Source: Neckera pumila (lineage: Eukaryota > Streptophyta > Bryopsida > Hypnales > Neckeraceae). Taken from it: a stretch of 64,000 nt of DNA. Under the pieces are notes generated by a model, which was given only the letters and a program-made list of their open reading frames with translations, was not told the DNA's origin and searched no databases. The stretch spans positions 11,281,823 through 11,345,822 of the forward strand of contig OZ018408.1 in assembly GCA_963969595.1 (NCBI GenBank), given 5' to 3'. Both the position numbers and the translations under genes were made by a program. Every line of letters starts with the position of its first letter. Within the stretch, counting starts at the first letter, position 1. Shown piece by piece: positions 1 through 12,000 of this stretch.

Positions 1-395
1 AATGCATCCTAGAAGGTATTTTTTTCAAGAAGATGCTCTAATTGCCCAAAAAACAAGAATGTCCATAACTTTCTCATAATAAATGTAAATGAATTGAATC
101 AAAGTTTTCCAAATAGACAAAAATATAATCTATGAGAAAAAAATATTTTAAAAAAAGAATTCAAATCTTTGTCCATTTTTTTTGCTGCCCGAGTTGCCCG
201 CCATCCCTTGTTTTGAGCTTATTTGGTCATAACTTTTTTTCCCGGGCACCAATTGTGAAGAAAATTATATTCCCATGAAGCTTATATGTTTTTCTATCTT
301 CAAAAAAAGTTTCAAAAAATCATGACAAAATTTCAGCCCATAGGTACCTGCCCTAAAACGCATTTGTCCCCCGAACGGACAACGGTCCTTTAGGG
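1..395. mobile_element. TTAA-flanked piggyBac-like MITE, end fragment
   Basis: Only one end is inside the window. It finishes GGTCCTTTAGGG followed by TTAA at 396-399. The interior (CAAGAAGATGCTCTAATTGC, then a GTCCCCCGA..GGACAA hairpin near the end) matches other copies, for example 31,050-31,416. Confidence 0.75.
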
Positions 396-401
396 TTAAC
401 C

Positions 402-1034
402 CAAAAAAATTGAAAGCCAATAAGTCTAAATATGTAATATGTGCAAAGGGATGACACACAGATGCTTGCCCTCTACACCTGAAACTCCATTCAAAGATGA
501 AATAATGCCTCACTATCACTGACAGAAATGGACGAACGCCGTCGTCGTCCAAGGACGGACGGACCGAACCGAACGAAGCCAGTGGCGATGACGGGACGAT
601 AACTTACTCCGTCCCCGGACCGGTGGGCTGCTTTGCGGGGGACCGCTTGGTTGCAGGGCTCGTGCTTGTATGAGCCCGACCTGCCCTTGCCACTCGTCCA
701 TCAATCGGAATCGCAATCGCTGCTGTTGCACACCCGTGATCGGTTTCACCAACACCAGACCAGGCGAAATTGTGCAGCCCCACAACCTCTCTTCTTGTTC
801 CCGATTTCCTCCCAAGTCGACGCCAAGATCGGTAGGGTGGCATAGGTTTGCCAGGAGCTTCTGGACTGTTTGGGACGACGAACATCCGCTTGAATAGGAG
901 AGGACGAGAGGACGCGACTCAGAGACTTTTGCGTGAAGATTGTTTGATCACTTGTTGGATTGATTGTTTCACCTCGGGTCGGCAAAACAGGGATTGATTG
1001 AATAAAACCTAGAATAAGGGAAATACTGCAGACC
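402..1034 (+). promoter_or_regulatory. Promoter and leader region of ubiquilin copy 1
   Basis: AT-rich sequence gives way at about 535 to GC-richer DNA leading to the ATG at 1035. Blocks recur in the mirrored flank of copy 2 (14224-14600), for example a shared AATAAAACCTAGAATAAGGG just before the start codons and a shared CCAAGATCGGT further up. These blocks are separated by many substitutions and small indels, unlike the gene bodies. No TATA box was assigned; the transcription start is unknown. Confidence 0.55.
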
Positions 1035-4000
1035 ATGGGGAGCGAGCCGGAGGGCGCGGCTGCGGGGGCGGAAGGGGCCGGCGCCACCAAGACCAGCAGC
1101 GGCAGCGGCGGCGGCAACAACGCCGTGGTGCACATACGGCACTCGAACGGCAACAAGTTCACGGTGGAGGTGGATTTGGGTGCCACCGTGCTGGCGTTGA
1201 AGGGCTTGCTGGTGGAGCGCTCGGAGATTCCCGCGGACCAGCAGCGGCTGATTTACAAGGGGCGCGTGCTCAAGGACGACAATACGCTCGACAGCTACGG
1301 TCAGTGGGCGTGGGCGTTGGGTTGATTTGCGATTGGTTTTTCGATTGCCTGCTGTGTCGATGGGGATGTTTCGGGGAATTGTTTGCTTGTGTTTGGTGGG
1401 AGCGGGCGTTGGATTGGATTGCGGGGTTGAATTGGATGGGCGATGACGATTTAGGGTTCGCGGCGGGCGGTGAATTTGGGGTTCCGTGTGGAGTGTGATC
1501 CGTGAGAGGATTCCTGGGGTGGGCGATTTAGGGCATTGCAGGCGGGCTCGGTGGATTGCTCGTGACTGTTTCTGTCCCTCGGATGAGTCTCTCCGCGGTG
1601 GATGGCGGGGCGTCTGTGAGGATGTGAACAGGGACTGACCCTCGCACCGGGAATCGGACGAGCAGTTTCTCTTCGCTTCTGATCGAAGGCGGCCGCATAG
1701 GAAATGTTGGACCGCATTTCCGACCCATGTCCAAGTGAGATAGGGAGGATCGCTATTTCGCGCTCTCTGGTCGTGCACATGTGGGACGAATGCACTGAAA
1801 AAGTTTTGCGCCTTTCCTGTCCGTGCCTGTGGTCTCCTGGTTTTCCTCTGCAATTTTCCTCATGGTCTTCGGCCCCACCCCACGAATCCTGTCATCTCGA
1901 ACCATTTTGGAGCGAGGCTGATTCTCCTTGTTGTGTTGCTTGCAACAAGTGTGTTGTATGTGAGAATTTTGAACTGATGTGCCAGTGCGAGCGAGCGACC
2001 CACGGATACAGTGAAATAGGATCTCATGGCGGGGGATTTCCATTGGGGGCTCAAGGTGATTGGAATTGTGCGTGTCCAACGTTGATATGCTGCGATCGTG
2101 TATGCCTTGGTTCTGCTGGTCCAATTGAGTGTGCTGGCTGGTGAGGCAGGCAGACCAGCGCCACCATTGCCTGCGATGACGCCTCCATCCATGGGACGCT
2201 GTGGTCTGTGGGTGGACTGAGCCGAGTGTGAGTTATCCCCCTTCTCTGATGAACGAACGTGGTGCTCGTGGTCTCGTTGGCTGCGCAGGTCTGCAAAGCG
2301 ACCACACGGTGCACCTGGTGCGAGGAGCGCCGGCCTCGTCCTCGCCCGGCGGCGGCAGCGGCGGCGTCCCGCCTTCCCCCGCGGTGTCGACCCCGGCGTC
2401 CGCTGCGCCTCCTCCCGCGTCCGCTGCGAATCCCGCCGGTCTGGGGTCCGTCCCCGGCCTCGGTCTGGGCGGCCTGGCTTTTCCCAACATGGCGGGCTTG
2501 GGTTCGGGTGGTGGCGCGGGCGCGGGCGTGCCGCCCTTCGGGATGGGCCCTGCGGAGTTCCAGCAGGTGCAGCAGCAGCTGATGCAGAACCCGAACCTGA
2601 TGCGCGAGATGATGAACATGCCGGCGGTGCAGAACCTGATGAACAACCCGGACCTCATGCGGTCGCTGATCATGAGCAATCCGCAGATGCGGGAGATCAT
2701 CGACCGGAATCCTGACCTGGCGCACATTTTGAACGACCCGGGCACGCTCCGTCAGACGCTGGATGCCGCTCGCAATCCCGAGCTGATGCGCGAGATGATG
2801 CGGAACACGGACCGCGCGATGAGTAACATCGAGGCTTCGCCGGAGGGCTTCAACATGCTGCGGCGCATGTACGAGACGGTGCAGGAGCCGCTGCTGAACG
2901 CGGCTACCATGGGCGGCGATGTCGGCAACGACATGGCGGCGAACCCGTTTGCCGCTCTGCTGGGAGGAAACGCCGCGGCTGCGCAGGGCCAGACCCAGGG
3001 CGCGCCGGGAGAAGCCAACAACGCCGGAGCCGGGACGACGGTGCCGAACACGGCGCCTTTGCCGAACCCCTGGAATCCTACACGTAAGCCTCGCAGCCCT
3101 CGCAGTTGATACTGGTCTTGGGAGATGGCTTTGAAATGAAGGGGACCGAAATGCGAAGTGTCTAGATGGAGTGTCGTTCCCTGAATGTGTCCATACACTT
3201 GGTGGGCAGTCTCCAGCAGCCATGATCACGTCAGGCCGACGGGAGTGTTTTTATGTTTTTGTGTTTTTTTCTGGTCGGCAGAGGGCCGCTGTTTTTTGTT
3301 TTCTGTTGTGTGTGAATATGTCTAACTCTGCAGGGCTGTTGCGGCGTCTGGAGGAAAGGCTGCGTCGTAGTGTTCCCGAGTGTCTGACTGGCTCTGGTGT
3401 GGTGGTGGCAGCCGCAGGGGCTGGAACGGGAGCTGGGCAGGCTCCGACGGCCGTTCCCGGCGCGGGTGTTGCGGCAGGCGGAGGGCTTCCGGACTTGGGC
3501 GGCCTGGCCGGCCTGGGTCTCCCGGACATGGGGGGCCTGGGTGGAGGGGGCCTTTTGGATCCGGCTATGATGCAGCAGATGCTTCAGAACCCGCAAATAC
3601 AGCAGATGATGCAGGGCCTCTTGTCCAACCCCGCTTACATGAACCAGGTGGGTGTTGGGGTCTTCCTCGCTTCTCTGTGTGGATGCTACCCTGTCCGGTC
3701 CTGCTACCTCCTTTAGGGCTTGAGAGTATCAGTCTTGAATTTCACATCGTTGAGACTCACCTGGTTTCAGTCGAGCCATTAAAGAAGGACTGTGCCGTGG
3801 GTGCCTGTTGAACCTGCCCGGTTCTGGCGTGCTGGCGTGTTTTTGTTGTTCCGGGCGGTCATAGCCGCAGCTGCACGAGCAGCGTTCTCCCTGGCCGCAG
3901 TTTTCACTGGGTTCCTGGATGTTTTTCTTTCCTTATGCATGGCGCTGCAGCGTGAGTCGATTCTGTCCTGTCGGTTTCGGTGTCCCTTGATTGAAAGTCT

Positions 4001-5380
4001 GGTGGTGTTGGTGTTGGCAGATCATGAACATGCAGCCCCAGCTACGGGGGATGATGAATCAGAACCCCCAGTTCAGGGAGATGATGCAGAACCCAGAGTT
4101 CATCCGACAAATGAGCAGTCCGGAAAGCTTACAGGTACGTGGGCGTGTATTGGATTCCCCGGCCACATGTACGCTGTCTGGGTGCTCAGAATCCACCGCT
4201 TCTGGTTCCTTGTAGGTTCAGCGGTTCCTTGTCATATCTGTAGGTTGGTGCATTTCTTGGATGTGAGTGGGGTGTTTCCCGATTGCAGGCACATACGAGT
4301 GATTGGAACTGACATTTTCATTTGGTTTGTTTGTTGGCTTGACCGAATTGCAGACTCTAATGCAATTGCAGCAATCGATGATGGGGCAGCGGGGACGACA
4401 AGCTCCTGGACAGTACGTCCCGTCCACCTCTTCGTTGTGGTGCAAAACTGAGTTCTTTGTAGACGGGTGTGGTAGTTGGTAGCTCTCCATTTATTTTTTT
4501 CGTCGCGGGTTGCTATCATGATCAATGTGGTTTCCTTGCGCATCCAAGTCGCCTTCTTGCAAGTGGTTAGTGTATTCTTGGTTAGGTGATCTTGTACGAT
4601 GTTGCCACGGGAGTTTTCGGTTTTCTTTGTTGGCTGGGGAGAGGGTTTAGTGTATTCTTTTGGCGGTGGACACAGTCCTGGGTGTTGCTTTTGATGTCCC
4701 AGGTCGTGTTGGTGGAAGGATTCGTCTGAAAAAGGCTGTTTCGGCAGAAAATCATGTGTTTCTGTGGCATTTTGTGGTGCTGGGATGGTGGGAATGAAGT
4801 TTTACTGAGGCGCATGCACTGTCTTGCAGAAATACTGGTCAAGGCGGCGGCGGCGGTGGCTTGGGTGGAGGTGCGGGGATGAACATGGACATGTTGCTCA
4901 ACATGTTCGGAGGACTGGGCGGTACAGCTCCTTCCAACCCTGACGGTACGTGGGTGTGACCCTGGAGGAGTACGCTTCGAGTCGCCAGGGTAGTTTATAG
5001 ATGACTGCAGACGATTGTGATGGCGGATATCGTTGCTATTTTCTCGGACGCGTGAATGTGGGCCCGTGGTCATGTCTGTGGTGTCGATGCCATGAACAGA
5101 GCTGCTGTGGTTTTCGCCGATGTCTTGTGACTTGTGTCCGCGGGGTTGAGGCGTAGATGCTGTTGCTGGAGTTGGATTGGATCCGCGGGCTCTTATTGTT
5201 AGCGCTGATATGATCGTTGGTAACGATATTGCAGTTCCTCCGGAGCAGCTGTACGCGTCCCAGCTGTCCCAGTTGCAGGAGATGGGTTTCATTGATACGC
5301 AAGAGAACATCCGGGCGCTGAGCGCCGTGGGTGGGAATGTGCATGCTGCAGTGGAGCGGCTGCTTGGGAATCTGGGATAA
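1035..5380 (+). CDS. DSK2: Ubiquilin / DSK2-type ubiquitin shuttle protein, copy 1
   Basis: Seven coding exons fit GT-AG rules with matching phases: 1035-1299, 2289-3083, 3334-3647, 4021-4134, 4354-4412, 4830-4945 and 5235-5380 (602 residues). The protein starts with a Gly/Ala-rich tail, then an N-terminal ubiquitin-like domain (about residues 30-101, ending [10 protein letters not shown]) split by intron 1. A Gly/Ala/Pro linker and STI1-type repeats follow (about 187-290: [30 protein letters not shown]). A second STI1 block lies in exons 3-5. A C-terminal UBA domain ([16 protein letters not shown]) ends the protein. Ubiquilins bind ubiquitinated clients through UBA and the proteasome through UBL, and chaperone hydrophobic clients. 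Exon 3 may instead start at 3418 (in frame, 574 residues), which would remove the unusual [12 protein letters not shown] stretch; the 3333 acceptor has the better pyrimidine tract. The start is the first ATG of the leader, at the mirrored position in copy 2. Product very sure; exon 3 start uncertain. Confidence 0.94.
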
Positions 5381-6168
5381 CGACGCCGTGGTCTCCGCTG
5401 TGGGCCGATGGTTCGAGAGTCTGGATTGCATAGGCTGGAGCTTGTGGCTCAGATCGTGTGGCTCAGGAGGTTTGTTGTGATGCATCAATTTCTCAGCTCC
5501 CATCCTGGTATAGGACTCCTCCTGGTTTTCCCGTGGAACGTGAGAGAGTGTGAGAGGAGAGGAATGTGACTAATTTTGTGAGGTCTTTGCGTATGCTCGT
5601 ATCACCTTCTCTGATTTTTCTAGAGAGCTGGGTGTGTAACTTAGTAGAAGAAGATAAGACGTTGCCTCACCAATTGGAATATGCGTGATGGCGGCCAGAA
5701 AGGTTTACACATGGAAAAGGTTGTGTATAGTTCTCTCTCTATTTTTACCAAGACATTCCGTTTGCCCTCCGATGTACGAAAATTTGAAGGAGCGGGTGCA
5801 GTCTAGATTTCGGAACATGGTGGGTCTGAGTGCACGTGTCTTCTTGGTCTGATGTGTTGCAAGGAAGGACGCTGTAGCCGTTGTGGTTGGGAATGAACGC
5901 GTCTGCTTGTGAGAGGTATCGAATGCTGCTTGGAGATTGTGGGTTCCGCGTGGAGGTAGATCTGAGTCGGTGACTTGGTGGTGGTCGTCTTTCCGGGGAA
6001 AGGCGTCACCGCGTTTCTGTTTTTCGAGGAGATATCATTTGTTCGAGCATATTTGGATGGTTTCGTCGTCTTTGTGGTTAACATTGGGAGTCTTTATGTT
6101 GGGTGACGACTTTTGTGATGATCTTGTTCATTATTTCTTACAGAAATTTCACAACAATTTGTCAGATT
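1149..6168 (+). repeat. Left arm of a giant inverted repeat (homogenised core)
   Basis: This arm pairs with 9090-14109 on the opposite strand; position x matches 15258 minus x with no net indel over about 5 kb. Introns, exons and about 790 bp of 3' flank all look identical in the stretches compared base by base (for example 5401-5440, 5521-5775, 6139-6168), and every mirrored translation compared is the same. Identity stops at 6168 on the inner side. On the outer side it stops at 1148, the first of about 15 mismatches in the remaining 114 bp of coding sequence. Confidence 0.95.
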
Positions 6169-6887
6169 CCCGTTCGGAGTCAACACATTGTGCAGTATAT
6201 TTACCACAATTTAACAGTAGTTTTTACTGCAATTTCACAATGAATCCACCAACATTATCACAATAATTTTGGATTGTATTTATTGATTCCCGTTCGGAGT
6301 ATATTCTAGGTATTTGAAGTTTTGGATTCTCCCATCGTCCTCATCTTGGGTCTGTATGAAACTTATTAAAGTCTTGAAACATTGTCCTGATTTGAGCTAA
6401 ATTTATGCAGTGCAATACTTGGTATGAATTCGTAGAATTTATACTTCGGTATGAATACATAGAATTTAGAAATATGGATGCCATAATAAATAATTATTAT
6501 TTTATATAATATGATGTAGACTTCCTACTTAAATGAAAACCTGTGAGATAATATAGTATAGTTTCTAGTCTATGATACCCGTTAAAAATAAATATTGAAC
6601 GCAATTCAAACAATTAATATTAGTTGTCAAGCTAGCCCATTGAGTGCAAGCTTCAATTTAGCTTGTACATTGAGTTGATTAAATGCATTTGTATTCATGT
6701 ATAAAAAATTAACAAGGTAGTCAAAAAATTATAAATCCTAAAGATGGAATGCTAACAGTTATTGGAGTTCTAGTGATGTTATTGTAGATTAGATGCACGT
6801 TCTAATTATTATTCATGTCCTAACAATAATACTTATAAAGGTTAAATTCATCTAATTGAATTTGTTATAATGTGATCCAATGGTACA

Positions 6888-7345
6888 AAATGTGTCCAAA
6901 AAGTGTTGTCATCTTGTGATTGGTTTAAGGTGACATGGACCTATTAGTTTTTGATTTAGAAATGAATTTTGGTATTCATTTATTAAAACCAATCCTCTCA
7001 TATAGTAGTCTTTTTTGGTATTTTCTTTTGACTTATTTTTTTAAGCAATACACTTCAAATATTTCAAATTCAATTTTCGGAATCAATATAATCACTTTTA
7101 TTTTGATTTCAACTAACAAAATGATGTACATTAATATCCATATTGTAAATCAAAGATATTCTGAAAATTGAAATTTTACAACAATTTTAAGACCATAATG
7201 TCAAAGACCAAACTCAATGCAAACCTTGCTTTTAATCAAATTCTTAGAATTTGAATTTCTTTTGTAGATTATCTATACTTGATTTGTCTTTTTATTCAAA
7301 AATTCACCTTTTGTGAACATATCCATAGTTTTGGACACATTTTAT
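6888..7345. mobile_element. Inverted-repeat element (unclassified MITE)
   Basis: Ends carry an inverted 15-16 bp motif, AAATGTGTCCAAAA on the left and its complement TTTTGGACACATTT on the right. The left interior (TGTCATCTTGTGATTGG, then GGTGACATGGACC) resembles sequence at about 32,225-32,265, so the family is dispersed. No target duplication could be fixed and no coding capacity is seen. Confidence 0.4.
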
Positions 7346-8363
7346 AGTTGATAAGAGCACCTCAAGCCTTCGGCTTTTTTTTAGTTTCTACTACAATAGT
7401 AGGCACCATTCAACTATACTTAGCAATAGGAAAGCATAAACTCATTTACTACACAAGCATCTAATTTTCACATGTCATAAACAAAAAATCTTGTCCACAT
7501 CCAAAGTACTTTGTAAATATAATAAAATTCACTAGTAATATAGGAGAGGAGTGTAAAGACTAACTTGACCTATGTCAAAAACTATTTTAGATTGAGATTA
7601 AAAAGTATATAATATTATCACATATATATAGGTGAATATGCAATAAAATTGAATTAATACAATATAACATTATAAGTGAGCAAAACTTATCCACGTTTTG
7701 AAAATAGCCCTTCCCATATATACTGTTCAACTAGAATTTCAATTGCATTTTACAATTCACTTTGTGTGATGTCACAAGTGAGTTGAGTTTTCTACACGTC
7801 ATAGTTCAGTAGAAACACTTGACTATAAAAAAAAGAGTCTCAACTCTCTTGTCTTCACCATTCCACTTCAAAATCTAATTCACTAAGCTTATGAAGTAGA
7901 AACACCTCAAATCATAAAGATAAGCAAATCAATATAGTTGGAGACACTTCATTTTAACAATAATATTATTTTAGTATTAGCAATTGAAAATCATGAATTT
8001 TCAGAAAAAAAAAGATTTTTCAAATGTGACATGAAATTTCTATTTAAACCATTGAAACCGTCACATTAATGGACCTAAAACCGAAATCCAACAAAATCAA
8101 CATTCAACTACTAGCAATTCAATAAGGGGACAGTTATATGACACTATTTAGGAACACTTTAATGGAAGTCTAGAGACACTTCAAAGAAAATTTAGTATAC
8201 ATGAATGGGAATAGTAACACTTTCGGGTGTTCCTTACCTTGTCGGCTCTCAAAAGTGTCATTCAAACTCAGTTTGTGGTAGAGCATCTAATTAATTGAAC
8301 CATGGGGCATACATACAATTCAGATCGATTAGTTAGGCAAAGGTTGCATTCTCATTGCACGTA

Positions 8364-8804
8364 AGGTAAGGTAGCCCATTGTGGTCAAATGACCCATGGG
8401 GGACACACGATGACCCCATTGTGGTTTTTCTGACCACAATCAACATCTCACCTAACTTCACTGGAGTAATTAGTGACCCTATTAGGAACATGCAGTAATT
8501 TCAGTGTAAGTCATTGTAGGAAGTGACTTTTTATGGCCATCCACATATAAAAAAAATTGTCTCCTTTAGAAGAGGTAGGTGAGCATTATGGATACACTTG
8601 CAGTTGGTTTTGGGGTAGTCTATCAACTTCTTTGAGCTGAACACTTGAGAAATTCATACCTAATTCATACTCTGTCTGAAAATTATGATTTCAATTGCCT
8701 TCACAAATTCTCATACTTGTCTTCACATGGTGAAAAAACTGAAAAACATTGGTGATGGGATGATGGCAGACTCCTAATTCTGACCACAATGGGCTGCTTT
8801 ACCT
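8364..8804. mobile_element. TA-flanked MITE with AGGTAA termini
   Basis: Terminal inverted repeats of about 23 bp read AGGTAAGGTAGCCCATTG on the left and, complemented, AGGTAAAGCAGCCCATTG on the right, both continuing TGGTCA. A TA dinucleotide flanks each end, as in Tc1/mariner (Stowaway-like) insertions. Length 441 bp; no transposase. Its ends resemble those at 49,389-49,925. Confidence 0.6.
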
Positions 8805-9089
8805 TATATCATATGGCATATACAACATATTCAAGCATATTCAATCATAAGAGCGTAAACAATAATTTAAAAACCAACTCAACTCCGTACACCAGGTATA
8901 ACCTCAAAAATGGGCGTATAACTCCACCAAAAGCCAGTTCGCAACTTCAAGAGAATAAGACATGAGGCTCAGAAATCCAAAGAATGAGAACTAGAAAAAA
9001 AAGACGACGTCACTCACAAAACTTAATTAAACATTCCAATGCAATGCCAGTTCCCGATTCCCGGAAAACAACACTAGTAGTCGATACAA

Positions 9090-12000
9090 AATCTGACAAA
9101 TTGTTGTGAAATTTCTGTAAGAAATAATGAACAAGATCATCACAAAAGTCGTCACCCAACATAAAGACTCCCAATGTTAACCACAAAGACGACGAAACCA
9201 TCCAAATATGCTCGAACAAATGATATCTCCTCGAAAAACAGAAACGCGGTGACGCCTTTCCCCGGAAAGACGACCACCACCAAGTCACCGACTCAGATCT
9301 ACCTCCACGCGGAACCCACAATCTCCAAGCAGCATTCGATACCTCTCACAAGCAGACGCGTTCATTCCCAACCACAACGGCTACAGCGTCCTTCCTTGCA
9401 ACACATCAGACCAAGAAGACACGTGCACTCAGACCCACCATGTTCCGAAATCTAGACTGCACCCGCTCCTTCAAATTTTCGTACATCGGAGGGCAAACGG
9501 AATGTCTTGGTAAAAATAGAGAGAGAACTATACACAACCTTTTCCATGTGTAAACCTTTCTGGCCGCCATCACGCATATTCCAATTGGTGAGGCAACGTC
9601 TTATCTTCTTCTACTAAGTTACACACCCAGCTCTCTAGAAAAATCAGAGAAGGTGATACGAGCATACGCAAAGACCTCACAAAATTAGTCACATTCCTCT
9701 CCTCTCACACTCTCTCACGTTCCACGGGAAAACCAGGAGGAGTCCTATACCAGGATGGGAGCTGAGAAATTGATGCATCACAACAAACCTCCTGAGCCAC
9801 ACGATCTGAGCCACAAGCTCCAGCCTATGCAATCCAGACTCTCGAACCATCGGCCCACAGCGGAGACCACGGCGTCGTTATCCCAGATTCCCAAGCAGCC
9901 GCTCCACTGCAGCATGCACATTCCCACCCACGGCGCTCAGCGCCCGGATGTTCTCTTGCGTATCAATGAAACCCATCTCCTGCAACTGGGACAGCTGGGA
10001 CGCGTACAGCTGCTCCGGAGGAACTGCAATATCGTTACCAACGATCATATCAGCGCTAACAATAAGAGCCCGCGGATCCAATCCAACTCCAGCAACAGCA
10101 TCTACGCCTCAACCCCGCGGACACAAGTCACAAGACATCGGCGAAAACCACAGCAGCTCTGTTCATGGCATCGACACCACAGACATGACCACGGGCCCAC
10201 ATTCACGCGTCCGAGAAAATAGCAACGATATCCGCCATCACAATCGTCTGCAGTCATCTATAAACTACCCTGGCGACTCGAAGCGTACTCCTCCAGGGTC
10301 ACACCCACGTACCGTCAGGGTTGGAAGGAGCTGTACCGCCCAGTCCTCCGAACATGTTGAGCAACATGTCCATGTTCATCCCCGCACCTCCACCCAAGCC
10401 ACCGCCGCCGCCGCCTTGACCAGTATTTCTGCAAGACAGTGCATGCGCCTCAGTAAAACTTCATTCCCACCATCCCAGCACCACAAAATGCCACAGAAAC
10501 ACATGATTTTCTGCCGAAACAGCCTTTTTCAGACGAATCCTTCCACCAACACGACCTGGGACATCAAAAGCAACACCCAGGACTGTGTCCACCGCCAAAA
10601 GAATACACTAAACCCTCTCCCCAGCCAACAAAGAAAACCGAAAACTCCCGTGGCAACATCGTACAAGATCACCTAACCAAGAATACACTAACCACTTGCA
10701 AGAAGGCGACTTGGATGCGCAAGGAAACCACATTGATCATGATAGCAACCCGCGACGAAAAAAATAAATGGAGAGCTACCAACTACCACACCCGTCTACA
10801 AAGAACTCAGTTTTGCACCACAACGAAGAGGTGGACGGGACGTACTGTCCAGGAGCTTGTCGTCCCCGCTGCCCCATCATCGATTGCTGCAATTGCATTA
10901 GAGTCTGCAATTCGGTCAAGCCAACAAACAAACCAAATGAAAATGTCAGTTCCAATCACTCGTATGTGCCTGCAATCGGGAAACACCCCACTCACATCCA
11001 AGAAATGCACCAACCTACAGATATGACAAGGAACCGCTGAACCTACAAGGAACCAGAAGCGGTGGATTCTGAGCACCCAGACAGCGTACATGTGGCCGGG
11101 GAATCCAATACACGCCCACGTACCTGTAAGCTTTCCGGACTGCTCATTTGTCGGATGAACTCTGGGTTCTGCATCATCTCCCTGAACTGGGGGTTCTGAT
11201 TCATCATCCCCCGTAGCTGGGGCTGCATGTTCATGATCTGCCAACACCAACACCACCAGACTTTCAATCAAGGGACACCGAAACCGACAGGACAGAATCG
11301 ACTCACGCTGCAGCGCCATGCATAAGGAAAGAAAAACATCCAGGAACCCAGTGAAAACTGCGGCCAGGGAGAACGCTGCTCGTGCAGCTGCGGCTATGAC
11401 CGCCCGGAACAACAAAAACACGCCAGCACGCCAGAACCGGGCAGGTTCAACAGGCACCCACGGCACAGTCCTTCTTTAATGGCTCGACTGAAACCAGGTG
11501 AGTCTCAACGATGTGAAATTCAAGACTGATACTCTCAAGCCCTAAAGGAGGTAGCAGGACCGGACAGGGTAGCATCCACACAGAGAAGCGAGGAAGACCC
11601 CAACACCCACCTGGTTCATGTAAGCGGGGTTGGACAAGAGGCCCTGCATCATCTGCTGTATTTGCGGGTTCTGAAGCATCTGCTGCATCATAGCCGGATC
11701 CAAAAGGCCCCCTCCACCCAGGCCCCCCATGTCCGGGAGACCCAGGCCGGCCAGGCCGCCCAAGTCCGGAAGCCCTCCGCCTGCCGCAACACCCGCGCCG
11801 GGAACGGCCGTCGGAGCCTGCCCAGCTCCCGTTCCAGCCCCTGCGGCTGCCACCACCACACCAGAGCCAGTCAGACACTCGGGAACACTACGACGCAGCC
11901 TTTCCTCCAGACGCCGCAACAGCCCTGCAGAGTTAGACATATTCACACACAACAGAAAACAAAAAACAGCGGCCCTCTGCCGACCAGAAAAAAACACAAA

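Larger units (their letters stand above)
6169..9089. other. AT-rich unique spacer of the inverted repeat
   Basis: About 2.9 kb between the convergent ubiquilin genes. No coding region was recognised. It contains a 16-bp direct repeat (GATTCCCGTTCGGAGT at about 6165 and 6285), an inverted-repeat element near 6890-7340 and a TA-flanked element at 8364-8804. The rest is AT-rich with no assigned function. Confidence 0.7.

Noticed and set aside
2051..3229. 392-codon minus-strand open frame across ubiquilin exon 2 (mirrored at 12,029-13,207)
   Set aside because: Arg/His-rich shadow of the GC-rich exon on the other strand; no recognisable domain, while the plus frame encodes clear STI1 repeats with matching splice sites.
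5803..6266. Open frames in the 3' flank of ubiquilin (both arms)
   Set aside because: They lie downstream of the ubiquilin stop and differ between arms past the identity boundary, as expected of untranslated DNA.
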